Source: CAVRQM01 sp963756975
GTDB lineage: Bacteria; Pseudomonadota; Alphaproteobacteria; Acetobacterales; Acetobacteraceae
Assembly: GCA_963756975.1 (NCBI GenBank)
Contig: CAVWPS010000002.1
Location: 1,860,001 to 1,924,000 of the forward strand
DNA length: 64,000 nt
Direction of reading: 5' to 3'
The notes under the pieces are model-generated. The model ran no database searches and had not been told where the DNA came from. It saw only the letters and a list, made by a program, of their open reading frames with translations. Shown here in pieces: positions 51,285 through 61,941 of this stretch. Within the stretch, counting starts at the first letter, position 1; every line of letters starts with the position of its first letter. Both the position numbers and the translations under genes were made by a program.

Positions 51285-52229
51285 TCAGGCTGCCAAGCCG
51301 AGCTTCTTTGAGCGCGGCCTCTGGGCGGAAGCGGGCTGGCTGACGTCCTTGAGAAATTCGGTGACCGCAAGCGTCGCGGCCGTCGTGTGGCCGCGGTTCG
51401 CACGACACAGCCTCCAGCCGGGAAATGGCGGGAGAAATGGTTCCAGTGTTGGCTTGAGCCGTCCTGTGTCGAGGGCTTGGCGAGCCATCGATTCGAGCAC
51501 GAACGCGATCCCCATGTCGGCGACCGCCGCTGCGATCGCGACGTCGCAATGCGACACGACGACCGGCCCGGAAACCGGAACGGTCGCCCACTGACCGTTC
51601 ACATGAAAGCGCCAGTGGAAGGGAGCGATGGATCCAGGCTGCCGCCAATTGATGCAGCGATGGTTCATCAGATCGGCGGGATCGCCCGGCGTGCCATGCG
51701 CGTCCAGATAGGCCGGTGAGGCAACGGCCACGTGCCGAAGCGGACCGCCGAGGGCCGTTTGAACCATCGATGGATCGCTGAACTCGGGAAGCTGGACGCT
51801 GAGGTCGAAGCCCGCCGCTACGACATTCGTCAGTCTATCGTCGACCGTGATGTCCAGCAGGATTTCAGGATAGGCGCGATGGAGCCGCCCCATCTGCGGT
51901 TCCAGAAACACCTCATAGGCCGGGCGCGGAATATGCAGCCGAACGACCCCGCGCGGCTTGACGCGGAGATCGCGTGCATCCGCCACGGCGGCGGACATTT
52001 CGTCGAGGGCAGGCCTGAAACGGGCTAAAAGTCTGGCACCGGCGCTCGTGATGGAGACGCGGCGGGTCGTGCGGCTCAGCAGCGACACACCGATCCGCTC
52101 CTCGAGTTCACGAATGGTCTGGCTCAGCGTCGACGGCGCAATCCTCAGCAATTCCGCCGCCCTCGTGAAGCTTTCCTGGTCGGCAACAGTCACGAAGGCC
52201 TGAAGCTCAGCAAACTCGCGCCCACGCAT
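51285..52229 (-). CDS. LysR-family transcriptional regulator
   Basis: The ~314-residue product has the N-terminal LysR winged helix (FAELQAFVTVADQESFTRAA ... TLSQTIRELEERIGVSLL) and a substrate-binding domain with FDLSVQLPEFSDPSMVQTAL. A good GGAGCGAAG site precedes ATG 52229. It is divergent from an NTF2-like / MBL pair and probably regulates it. An inverted repeat sits in the shared gap. G+C is visibly lower than in neighbouring operons. Confidence 0.9.
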   Translation of the reverse strand: MRGREFAELQAFVTVADQESFTRAAELLRIAPSTLSQTIRELEERIGVSLLSRTTRRVSITSAGARLLARFRPALDEMSAAVADARDLRVKPRGVVRLHIPRPAYEVFLEPQMGRLHRAYPEILLDITVDDRLTNVVAAGFDLSVQLPEFSDPSMVQTALGGPLRHVAVASPAYLDAHGTPGDPADLMNHRCINWRQPGSIAPFHWRFHVNGQWATVPVSGPVVVSHCDVAIAAAVADMGIAFVLESMARQALDTGRLKPTLEPFLPPFPGWRLCRANRGHTTAATLAVTEFLKDVSQPASAQRPRSKKLGLAA

Positions 52230-52255
52230 TCTTCGCTCCAGCCACATAATCTGTT

Positions 52256-52276
52256 CGGATATTACCATCTTATCCG
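52256..52276. promoter_or_regulatory. Candidate LysR operator
   Basis: CGGATA at 52256-52261 and TATCCG at 52271-52276 are exact reverse complements 9 bases apart, in the gap between the divergent LysR gene and the NTF2-like gene. Dyads of this size and position are typical of LysR binding sites. Direct evidence is only the symmetry. Confidence 0.5.
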
Positions 52277-52344
52277 CTGAATGCGGGCGTGTAAATCAAT
52301 GCTCCGAACGGGGGGCAAGCGCCGGCCGTCCTCATGGAGATCTC

Positions 52345-52786
52345 ATGGCACAGCACGAAAATGCCGAACTTGTTCGAAAAGCCTTCGATGACTGGGCAAC
52401 CGGGCGTGGCTCGTTTTACGACCTGCTCACCCAGGACGCTCTCTGGATCATCCCGGGTACGAGCCCGCGTTGCGGAACCTGGCACGGCCGGGACACCTTT
52501 CTGTCCGAAGTGGTGACGCCGTTCCTCGGCTGTTTCTCTTCGTTTTCCTTTTCGGTGCGGAGAATTTGGAGTGATCAGGACACGGTGGTCGTGACATTGG
52601 GACAGTAAGGCAACTGACCGGAACGGCTTACCCTATGCCAATTCCTACGTGTATCTGATCGATATGGCGGGCGGCAGAGCAACCTGCGTTACCGCATTCC
52701 TCGACATGACTGCTTTCAATGCCGTCTGGGATCGCTTCATTCCCGGCGCGGGCGATTGCGGCCGAACGAACGGACCCAGACCGTGA
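52345..52786 (+). CDS. NTF2/SnoaL-like protein, one apparent frameshift
   Basis: The first part reads ENAELVRKAFDDWATGRGSF and WIIPGTSPRCGTWHGRDTFL, the SnoaL-like NTF2 fold. A stop at about 52606 ends that frame, but one base of shift near 52602 continues it as DSKATDRNGLPYANSYVYLI and FLDMTAFNAVWDRFIPG, as expected for the second half. The reconstructed product is about 146 residues. An ATGGAGA site precedes the ATG. Its TGA (52784-52786) overlaps the GTG of the MBL gene (GTGA). Enzymatic role is unknown; such proteins can be ketosteroid-isomerase-like or ligand-binding. Confidence 0.72.
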
Positions 52787-53535
52787 AACTATGGCGAATG
52801 GACGGTGGTCGATACCACGTGGCGTTGAACGCTTTATCGGACACGCTCGATTACCCCGGCGAGTCTACGGTTTTGACGAATAGTTTCTACCTTATCGAAC
52901 ACAGCAGAGGTTTGATGCTGTTCGACACGGGCTTCCCGGCGACGATGAGCAAACCTCTCGATCCACCCAATGGGGTCACGTCCACGGCGGGCGTGCCCAT
53001 TGCGCGACAGTTGGCCGATGCTGGATTCAGTCCGGCGGATGTCAGCATCCTGGCCCTCAGCCACTATCATCTCGACCATACGGGCCAGGCGGAGCTGTTT
53101 CCTCAGGCGCGACTGCTGCTAGGGCGCAGGGATGTCGATGGTCTTCGCGCTCGCCATCCCCCTTTCTTCACCGAGCCCGACCGTCTCTCTCACTGGATTT
53201 CTGGAGCCGGACAGATGGACCCGGTCGATGGCGACCTGGACATCTTCGGTGACGGCGCTGCGGTCATGATCGCTCTGCCAGGGCACACACCGGGACACCA
53301 CGGTTTGCTGCTTCGCATGCCTGACGCAGGTCCGGTTCTGCTCGGCGCCGACACGGTGCATTTCGCGGCTCAACTCGTCGGCCGGGTGCCTTCGTTCAAC
53401 GATAGCCGGGCGGAAAGTCTTGCCTCGATCGACCGCATACGAAACTTGGTGACCAACCTGAAGGCCACCCTGATTTCGTCTCACGATCCCGGCGACGTCG
53501 CAAAACTTCCTGCCAGCCCGGAATTCGCAAGCTGA
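52783..53535 (+). CDS. MBL-fold hydrolase of the N-acyl homoserine lactonase-like family
   Basis: The ~250-residue product starts VKLWRMDGGRYHVALNAL and has LFDTGFPATMSK, the zinc signature LSHYHLDHTGQAELFP, IALPGHTPGHHGLLL, LLGADTVHF and a C-terminal LISSHDPGD. This set matches AHL-lactonase-like MBL proteins, but lactonase activity is not established by sequence. The GTG at 52783 overlaps the NTF2-like stop; ATG 52798 is a second choice. It belongs to the lower-G+C LysR islet and converges on the glycolate oxidase operon. Confidence 0.82.
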   Translation: MKLWRMDGGRYHVALNALSDTLDYPGESTVLTNSFYLIEHSRGLMLFDTGFPATMSKPLDPPNGVTSTAGVPIARQLADAGFSPADVSILALSHYHLDHTGQAELFPQARLLLGRRDVDGLRARHPPFFTEPDRLSHWISGAGQMDPVDGDLDIFGDGAAVMIALPGHTPGHHGLLLRMPDAGPVLLGADTVHFAAQLVGRVPSFNDSRAESLASIDRIRNLVTNLKATLISSHDPGDVAKLPASPEFAS

Positions 53536-53581
53536 TCGGCGACATGGGCGGCTAGACTAGACTGCCGCGCCCGACATCGGC

Positions 53582-54865
53582 CTAGGACGGTAGCGTTGTC
53601 GGACGTGGTCCGCCGGTCGCCCAGTCGAGCAGCTCGACCGTGTGCACGACAGGGATTTTCGTCCCCGACGCGATCTGCGTCATGCAGCCGATGTTCCCCG
53701 CCGCCACGATGTCCGGCACGACCGATGCGATGTTGGCCACCTTGCGATCGCGCAACTGCCCGGCGATCACCGGCTGGGTCAGGTTGTAGGTGCCGGCCGA
53801 GCCGCAACACAGATGCCCCTCGGGGATGTCCACCACCTGGAACCCGGCCTTCGCCAGCAGCAGTTTGGGCTCGCGGATAACGCGCTGGCCGTGCTGGAGC
53901 GAGCATGCGCTGTGATAGGCGACGCGCTGCCCGGTCGCGACGGTCGGGGCCGACAGCCCGATCTCCGACATCAACTCGGAGATGTCGCGGGCGAGCGCCG
54001 AGACGGCGGCGGCAGGCTTCGCGAGCGCCTCGTCCTCGCGGAACATGAAGCCGTAATCCTTGACCGTCGTGCCGCAGCCGGACGCGTTGACGACGATCGC
54101 GTCCAGACCCTCGCCGTCGATCTCGCGCGACCACGCCTCGATGTTCGCGCGGGCATAGTCGTGGCCGCCCTGGCCGAGGTGATGCGTCAGCGCGCCGCAG
54201 CAACCGGCCCCGCGCGCGACCACGACCTCCGCACCGTGGCGGGTCAGCAGCCGGATCGTCGCCTCGTTAATCGACGGGGCCAGCACCTGTTGCGCGCACC
54301 CGGTCAGCAGCGCCACGCGCCGGGTGCGCGTCCCGACCGCCTTGAACACCTGCGGGCGGTCGACCGGGCTTTTCGCCGGCACGCGCGCGGGGGCGAGGTC
54401 GAGCATCGTCCGCAGCCGCGCCGGCATGACCTTGGCGAACGGGCGGGCAATGGCCGATCCGCGCAACGCCCACCGGAACAGGCCGGGCCGCGGCAGCACG
54501 AGGCTCAGCAGCCGGCGCATCGCGCGGTCGGGCCACGGGCGGCGATACGTCTTTTCGATATGCGCCCGCGCGTGATCGACGAGGTGCATGTAGTTCACGC
54601 CGGACGGGCAGGTGGTCATGCACGCGAGGCACGACAGGCAGCGGTCGATGTGGCGCACGACCTGCTCGGTCGCCGGCCGGTCGTTCTCCAGCATGTCCTT
54701 GATCAGGTAGATGCGCCCGCGCGGGCTATCGAGCTCGTCGCCGAGCAGCACATACGTGGGGCATGTGGCGGTGCAGAATCCGCAATGGACGCAGGCGCGC
54801 AGGATGCCGGCCAATTCGCGGGTATCGGAATCCTCGAGCTGTGCCGGGGAGAAATTGGTTTGCAT
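53582..54865 (-). CDS. glcF: Glycolate oxidase iron-sulfur subunit GlcF
   Basis: GlcF is the Fe-S subunit of the membrane-associated glycolate oxidase. The 427-residue product has two ferredoxin-like clusters (CVHCGFCTATCPTYV and CLSCLACMTTCPSGV) and two CCG motifs (GAGCCGALTHHLG, CCGSAGTYNL). It is the last gene of the operon glycerate kinase-glcD-glcE-glcF, starting 7 bp after glcE stops. Confidence 0.95.
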   Translation of the reverse strand: MQTNFSPAQLEDSDTRELAGILRACVHCGFCTATCPTYVLLGDELDSPRGRIYLIKDMLENDRPATEQVVRHIDRCLSCLACMTTCPSGVNYMHLVDHARAHIEKTYRRPWPDRAMRRLLSLVLPRPGLFRWALRGSAIARPFAKVMPARLRTMLDLAPARVPAKSPVDRPQVFKAVGTRTRRVALLTGCAQQVLAPSINEATIRLLTRHGAEVVVARGAGCCGALTHHLGQGGHDYARANIEAWSREIDGEGLDAIVVNASGCGTTVKDYGFMFREDEALAKPAAAVSALARDISELMSEIGLSAPTVATGQRVAYHSACSLQHGQRVIREPKLLLAKAGFQVVDIPEGHLCCGSAGTYNLTQPVIAGQLRDRKVANIASVVPDIVAAGNIGCMTQIASGTKIPVVHTVELLDWATGGPRPTTLPS

Positions 54866-54871
54866 CGAAGG

Positions 54872-56065
54872 TCAGACTCCAGCGGTCATGCGACCGGGGT
54901 TGAGCACGCCGGCCGGATCGAACCCCGCCTTCACGCGCGCCGACAGGGCGGCCAGCGCGGGTTGTTCCGGCTCGAACACCGGCACCGTTTCGCGCATGGC
55001 CTCGGGTGCCACGAACAGCGTCGCGTGGCCGCCGTTCGCGCGGACCGCGGCGCGCACGATGGCGGCCCCCGCGTCCGGTCCGGCATCGTCGATCGCGAGC
55101 CACAGCAGCCCGCCGCCCCAGTCGTACAGCGCCTCGACGGACAACCGAGACCCGACGACCCGCGCCACCGTGGCGGCCGAGGACGGGGTCGGGCACACGC
55201 GCCAAACCACGCGGCCCTGCGGCAACAGCGGCGACACCGCGCCGACCGCACTCCACAGTGTCAGGCTGTCGGCCTCGTCCAGCAGAGCGCCGTCGCCGAC
55301 GATATTCCGCAAGCGAGTCCGCGCGCGGCCGCGACGGACGGGCGCGGGCCTTCGAGCCGCAGCGCCGTCACGGCACCGTCCGGCAAACCCTGCGAGCCGG
55401 GCGGCATGGGCGGGCAGATGGGCGGCGGCCGACACCTCGAACGGCGTGTTCAGCGCCCGCGACATCGTCTCGATCGCCGCGTCTGCGGTCTGTCCCGCGA
55501 GCAGCAGCGTGCTGGACGTCTCGGGGCGTGGCAGCACTTTGACCGACACCTCGGTCAGCACCGACAGCGTGCCGTACGCACCCGCCTGCAATTTGCACAT
55601 GTCGTAGCCGGTGACGTTCTTCACGACGCGTCCACCGGCCTTCCACACATCGCCGAACCCGTTGACGGCCGAGAAGCCGAGGAAGTGGTCGCGCGCCGCA
55701 CCCGCCCGCACCCGGCGCGGCCCGGCCACGTTGCACGCCAGCACGCCGCCCAGGGTCGGCTCGCCGCCGCCGCCGAGCAATCCGCGCCAATCGGGCGGCT
55801 CGAACGCCAGCATCTGCCGCTGCCCCTCAAGCAAGGCCAGAATCTCGTCCATCCGCGTCGCCGGGCGTGCCGTGATCACCAGCTCGGTCGGCGCGTAATC
55901 CACAACGCCCGCCAGCCGCGACACGTCGAGCGTGCCGGACGCGCGCACCGGCCGCCCGAGTGCGCGCTTGCTGCCGCCTGCGACGATCTCGAGCGTGCGG
56001 CCCTCGCCGGCGGCCTCGGCGACGATCGCCGCCGTCTCGGCCGCGTTCTCCGGCGTCAGGCTCAA
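54872..56065 (-). CDS. glcE: Glycolate oxidase FAD-binding subunit GlcE, two compensating frameshifts
   Basis: GlcE carries a PCMH-type FAD-binding fold: LEIVAGGSKRALGR, EPPDWRGLLGGGGEPTLGGV and NVTGYDMCKLQAGAYGTLSV. The C-terminus has DPAGVLNPGRM. Between about 55320 and 55380 the reading is out of frame for some 55-60 bases. The alternate frame gives GAVTALRLEGPRPSV, which fits the family, so two opposite indels cancel. The start is a TTG at 56065 overlapping the glcD stop in TTGA. The subunit joins GlcD and GlcF. Confidence 0.92.
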   Translation of the reverse strand: MSLTPENAAETAAIVAEAAGEGRTLEIVAGGSKRALGRPVRASGTLDVSRLAGVVDYAPTELVITARPATRMDEILALLEGQRQMLAFEPPDWRGLLGGGGEPTLGGVLACNVAGPRRVRAGAARDHFLGFSAVNGFGDVWKAGGRVVKNVTGYDMCKLQAGAYGTLSVLTEVSVKVLPRPETSSTLLLAGQTADAAIETMSRALNTPFEVSAAAHLPAHAARLAGFAGRCRDGAAARRPAPVRRGRARTRLRNIVGDGALLDEADSLTLWSAVGAVSPLLPQGRVVWRVCPTPSSAATVARVVGSRLSVEALYDWGGGLLWLAIDDAGPDAGAAIVRAAVRANGGHATLFVAPEAMRETVPVFEPEQPALAALSARVKAGFDPAGVLNPGRMTAGV

Positions 56066-57552
56066 AACCGGGGCAGCTCCGGGAACCGCGTCTGCCCGGC
56101 ATGGACGTGCACGCGCCCCATCTCGGCGCATTTGCACAGTTGCGGGAACACCTTGCCGGGATTGAGCAGCCCGTCCGGATCGAACGCGCATTTCAGCCGC
56201 ATCTGCTGATCGAGGTCGATGTCGTCGAACATCGTGCCCATCAGGTCGCGCTTCTCGACGCCGACGCCGTGTTCCCCGGTCAGCACGCCGCCGACCTCCA
56301 CGCACAGCCGCAAAATGTCGTTGCCGAACGCCTCGGCCCGGTCGAGCTCGCCCGGGTTGTTGGCGTCGTACAGGATCAGCGGATGCAGGTTGCCGTCGCC
56401 CGCGTGGAACACGTTGGCGACGCGCAGGCCGTGCTCGGCCTCCATCTGCTTCATCCGCGCCAGCACATCGCCCAGCCGCGCGCGGGGAATGGTGCCGTCC
56501 ATGCAGAGGTAATCCGGCGACAGCCGCCCGACCGCCGGGAACGCCGCCTTGCGCCCGGCCCAGAACAGCAGCCGCTCCGTCTCCGACTGGCTCGCCCGCA
56601 CGGTGGTCGCCCCGTGATCGGCGGCCAGCGCCTCGACCGCGGCGATCAGGTGATCGACTTCCTCGGCCACGCCGTCGAGTTCGACGATCAGCACGGCCTC
56701 GACATCGAGCGGATAGCCCGCGTGCACGAACGCCTCGGCGGCCTCGGTCGCCAGCTTGTCCATCATCTCCATGCCGCCCGGGATGATGCCGGCGGCGATG
56801 ATCGCGGCCACGCACTCGCCGGCGCCGACGATCTCGGGAAACCCGATCAGCAGTGCCCGCGCGCCCGGCGGTTTCGGCAGCAATCTAACCGTCACTTCGG
56901 TCACCACGCCGAGCAGCCCCTCGGAGCCCACGATCACGCCGAGCAGGTCGTAGCCGGCCGCGTCCGCGTGCTTGCCGCCGAGGCGTACGATCTCGCCGTC
57001 CATGGTCACGAACTCGACGCCGATCACGTTGTTCGTGGTCAGCCCGTATTTCAGGCAGTGCACGCCGCCGGAGTTCTCGGCGACGTTGCCGCCGATCGTG
57101 CAGGCGATCTGGCTCGACGGGTCGGGCGCGTAATACAGGCCGCGATCCGACACGGCGGCGCTGATCCCCAGATTGGTGACGCCCGGCTGCACCACGGCGC
57201 AGCGGTTCGCCTCGTCGATCTCCAGAATGCGCTTGAACTTGCCCATCGCGAGCAGCACGCCGTCGGCCAGCGGCAGCGCGCCGCCCGACAGCGACGTGCC
57301 GGCACCGCGCGGCACGATCTTGATCCCGTTCGCCCCGCAATAGCGCAGCACGGACACGACCTGCTCCGTCGTCTCCGGCAGGACGACCACCATCGGCAAC
57401 TGGCGATACGCGGTCAGCCCGTCCGTCTCGTAGGCGCGGCGCTCGACCTCGGAGTCGATCACGCCCTCGCCCGGCACGATCCGGCGCAGGGCGGCGACGA
57501 TTTCGGCACGGCGGGCCATCACGGCGTCGTCCGGCAGCGGCATCATCAGCAT
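56062..57552 (-). CDS. glcD: Glycolate oxidase catalytic subunit GlcD
   Basis: GlcD oxidises glycolate to glyoxylate using FAD. The 496-residue product has PRGAGTSLSGGALPL and IGGNVAENSGGVHCLKYGLT in the PCMH domain. The cap domain holds VFHAGDGNLHPLI and LTGEHGVGVEKRDLM, with DPDGLLNPGK near the end. Length is normal. It follows the glycerate kinase by 24 bp and overlaps glcE. Confidence 0.96.
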   Translation of the reverse strand: MLMMPLPDDAVMARRAEIVAALRRIVPGEGVIDSEVERRAYETDGLTAYRQLPMVVVLPETTEQVVSVLRYCGANGIKIVPRGAGTSLSGGALPLADGVLLAMGKFKRILEIDEANRCAVVQPGVTNLGISAAVSDRGLYYAPDPSSQIACTIGGNVAENSGGVHCLKYGLTTNNVIGVEFVTMDGEIVRLGGKHADAAGYDLLGVIVGSEGLLGVVTEVTVRLLPKPPGARALLIGFPEIVGAGECVAAIIAAGIIPGGMEMMDKLATEAAEAFVHAGYPLDVEAVLIVELDGVAEEVDHLIAAVEALAADHGATTVRASQSETERLLFWAGRKAAFPAVGRLSPDYLCMDGTIPRARLGDVLARMKQMEAEHGLRVANVFHAGDGNLHPLILYDANNPGELDRAEAFGNDILRLCVEVGGVLTGEHGVGVEKRDLMGTMFDDIDLDQQMRLKCAFDPDGLLNPGKVFPQLCKCAEMGRVHVHAGQTRFPELPRF

Positions 57553-57576
57553 GTTGGAAAAAACTCCCCTCGGCCG

Positions 57577-58845
57577 CTATTCGATCAGGATCGCCCTGAA
57601 GTCGTTGACATTGGTGCGGGTCGGGCCAGTGACAACGAGGTCGCCGAGCGCCGCGAACACGCCGTAGCCGTCGTTGTCGAGCAGCCGGGCTTGCACGTCG
57701 AGGTCTAGTGCGGCCGCTCGCGACAGCGTGTCGGGCGCGAGGATCGCACCGGCGTTGTCCTCGGTCCCGTCGATGCCGTCGGTGTCGCAGGCGATGGCGT
57801 GGATGCGGGATTCCGGCCCGAGGGCGACGGCGAGGCCGAGCAGGAATTCGGCGTTGCGCCCGCCGCGCCCGCCGCCGCGCACCGTCACCGTCGTCTCGCC
57901 GCCAGAGATCAGGACGCACGGGGCGGCGACCGGATGGCCGTGGCGCACGCAGCTTTGGGCGATGCCGGCCATCACGCGCGCCACCTCGCGCGCCTCGCCC
58001 TCGATCGCGTCGCCGAGGATCAGCGGCGTCACCCCGTTCGCGTGGGCAAACGCGGCGGCGGCTTCGAGCGAGGCGTGCGGGGTCGCGATCAGCCGCGTCT
58101 CGGCCCGGGCGAACGCGGCGTCGCCCGGCTTCGGCGTCTCGGCCGTGGGATGTTGCAGCCGCGCGAGCACCGCGTCCGGCGGCACGATGGCAAACCGCCG
58201 CAGCACGTCCATCGCGTCGGCCAGCGTGGTCGGGTCGGGCACGGTCGGGCCGGAAGCGATGACCGAGATGTCGTCGCCCGGCACGTCGGAGATCGCGAGG
58301 GTCACGATCCGCGCCGGGTAGGCCGCCTGCGCGAGCCGCCCGCCCTTGATCGCCGACAGGTGCTTTCGCACACAGTTCATGTCCTCGATCCCGGCCCCGC
58401 TGCGGAGCAGGGCGCGGTTGACCGCCTGCTTGTCCGCCAGGGTGATGCCGTGCGCCGGCAGCGAGAGCAAAGCCGAGCCGCCGCCGGAGATCAGGCACAG
58501 GACCAGATCGTCGGCGGTCAGGCCGTGCACCATCGCCAGGATGCGCGCCGCCGCCTGCTGCCCCGCCTCGTCGGGCACCGGGTGGCTCGCCTCCACCACC
58601 TCGATCCGGGGCAGCTTTTCGACGCCGTGGCCGTAGCGGGTCACGACCAGCCCCGACAACGGCGCGTCGGCCGGCCAATGCGCTTCCACCGCGCGCGCCA
58701 TCGCGGCGGCCGCCTTGCCCGCACCGATCACGACCGTGCGGCCGGGCGGCGGGGATGGCAGATGCGCCGGCACGCAGACGGCGGGGTCGGCGGCACCGAC
58801 GGCCACGTCGAACAGGGCGCGCAGGAATGTTTTGGGATCGGTCAC
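57577..58845 (-). CDS. Glycerate 2-kinase (TtuD/MOFRL family)
   Basis: The 422-residue product is of the MOFRL-type glycerate kinase family. It has VVIGAGKAAAAMARAVE, then LCLISGGGSALLSLP, and the MOFRL C-terminus with LISGGETTVTVRGGGRGGRN, CDTDGIDGTEDNAGA and VTGPTRTNVNDF. It forms 2-phosphoglycerate from glycerate, feeding glycolysis. As first gene of the glycolate oxidase operon, it links glycolate/glyoxylate to central metabolism. The promoter should lie in the 77-bp gap to divergent hutF. Confidence 0.93.
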   Translation of the reverse strand: MTDPKTFLRALFDVAVGAADPAVCVPAHLPSPPPGRTVVIGAGKAAAAMARAVEAHWPADAPLSGLVVTRYGHGVEKLPRIEVVEASHPVPDEAGQQAAARILAMVHGLTADDLVLCLISGGGSALLSLPAHGITLADKQAVNRALLRSGAGIEDMNCVRKHLSAIKGGRLAQAAYPARIVTLAISDVPGDDISVIASGPTVPDPTTLADAMDVLRRFAIVPPDAVLARLQHPTAETPKPGDAAFARAETRLIATPHASLEAAAAFAHANGVTPLILGDAIEGEAREVARVMAGIAQSCVRHGHPVAAPCVLISGGETTVTVRGGGRGGRNAEFLLGLAVALGPESRIHAIACDTDGIDGTEDNAGAILAPDTLSRAAALDLDVQARLLDNDGYGVFAALGDLVVTGPTRTNVNDFRAILIE

Positions 58846-58922
58846 GCCTCAACAATCCCACGCGGCCCATCGGGCGGCAAACCGGCGTTCCCCGAAACGT
58901 CCGGGCGTCGTAAGCCGGGTGG

Positions 58923-60281
<1,359 letters not shown>

Positions 60282-60285
<4 letters not shown>

Positions 60286-61448
60286 CGCTGCATCGGCGGC
60301 CAGAACCGCCACGCGACGCCCGCCATACCGACCATGACGACGGCCACCAGCCCCGCCACCGCCGGCCAGCCGTAGGCGTCCCACAGCCCGTTCGGCGCGG
60401 TCCCGCCGATCGCACCGCCGATGTAGTACACGGCGACATACAGCCCGACCGCCGCAGACCGCGCTGTCGGTGCGGCGACGCCGATAAAGCTCAGTGCCAG
60501 CGCCTGGCAGACGAACAGGGCGACGCACACCAGCGCCAGCCCAGCCACGATCGGCACGATCCCGCCACCGAGCGTCACCGCCAGCCCCGCGAGCCCGAGC
60601 GCCGCCGCGGCCACGATCGTGCGCCGCCGCCCTAACCGGGCCGCGACCCTGGACGCCAGCGGGGCCGCGATCGCACCGGCCAGATAGACCGCGAACACCG
60701 CGCCGAGCTCGGCGGGGCCGAACGCGTAGGGCGGCAAGGCGAGGCGGTAGTTGATGTAGGTAAAGCTCGCCACCAGCGAGAACAGCATGCCGAACCCGAT
60801 CCCGCAGGTCGCCAGCAGGCGCGGGTTTCTGGCGTGCACGGCATAGGCCGCGAACGTGGCCGACAGCCCGCCCCGCAACGGCACGAACCGTTTTTCGCGC
60901 GGCAGCCAGGCGGCGACCATCGCGACCGCGACGGCGGTGAGGATCATCAGCGCGATGAACGACGCCCGCCAGTCGAGCCATCCCGCCACCAGCCCGGCTA
61001 AAAACCGGCCCGAAAAGCCGCCGACGATGGTGCCGGACGCATACAGCCCGGTGACGCGGATCGCGGACGGGCCGGCGCACTCCTCGCCCACATACGCGAC
61101 CGTCACGGCGAAGATGAACGGCAGCAGCAGCCCCTGCGCGAACCGCCATTCCAGCAGCGCCGCGAACGTCTGCGCGGTGGCGACGAGCAGGGTCGTCGGC
61201 AGCAACAGGGTCGCGGCCGTCAGGATCACGCGCTTGCGGCCGAGCCGGTCGCTGATCGCACCCGCGATCGGGGCGATGAGGGCGACCGCCAGCAGCGGCA
61301 GCGTGACCGCGAGGCCGCCGCGCGTGAGCGGGATCGTGAACGTGCGCGAGATGTCGGGAAGAATGGCCTGCGGCGTGTACAGGTTGAGGAACGTGGCGAA
61401 CCCCGCCGCCGCCACCGCCCAGGCGCGCCGAGTCTCCAGCGCGATCAT
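60282..61448 (-). CDS. MFS transporter, drug/sugar-efflux-like
   Basis: The ~388-residue membrane protein has 12 predicted helices and the MFS loop motif GAISDRLGRKRVIL in the first half, with RVAARLGRRRTIVAA in the second. Early FATFLNLYTPQAILPDIS resembles the YnfM-type family of putative exporters. The substrate is unknown. It shares one base with the gtrA stop (TGATG), so the two are co-translated. It converges with hutF (4-bp overlap). Confidence 0.83.
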
Positions 61449-61864
61449 CAGCGGGCTGGCCGGAACACGACCTGCCGCGACATCACGAAATTGACCCCCA
61501 TCCCGGCGATCGCCCCGCCCGCCGTGGCGAGGAACGGCTCCCGCGCGCACAACGCGCTGGTCGCGATCAGCGCCGCGTAGGCGCCCCGGTTCAGCACGAA
61601 GCCGAGCGCGTTGGCCGCCATGAACGTGAGCCATTGCCGGTGGATGGCACCGCTGCCGAGCCCGCGAAACGTCCAGACCCGGTGCAGGATCCAGTTCCCG
61701 CTCGCCGCCACGACGAACGAGACCAGCCCGGCTCCGTACAGCCCGAGCGAGCCTTTGAGCGCATAGACGGTCGCGGTGTCGAGCAGGTAGCCGATCACCC
61801 CGACGACGCCGAATTTCAGCATCTGCGCGATCAGCTCGCGGTGTCTGGCGACCAGGGTGCGCAT
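61448..61864 (-). CDS. GtrA-family membrane protein
   Basis: The 138-residue protein has four hydrophobic helices (LKFGVVGVIGYLLDTATVYAL; LVSFVVAASGNWILHRVWTF and two more) and the C-terminal NFVMSRQVVF. GtrA-like proteins help move lipid-linked sugars for surface glycosylation. ATG 61864 is preferred to the TTG at 61891. It heads a pair with the MFS gene and diverges from purB. No glycosyltransferase is adjacent. Confidence 0.85.
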   Translation of the reverse strand: MRTLVARHRELIAQMLKFGVVGVIGYLLDTATVYALKGSLGLYGAGLVSFVVAASGNWILHRVWTFRGLGSGAIHRQWLTFMAANALGFVLNRGAYAALIATSALCAREPFLATAGGAIAGMGVNFVMSRQVVFRPAR

Positions 61865-61941
61865 GGGTCTTGCTGGCGCGGCGATGCCCAAAAGTCCACT
61901 CGCGTTGCGAAGAGCGGGCCGGGCGCTATAGACCGCCGGTC

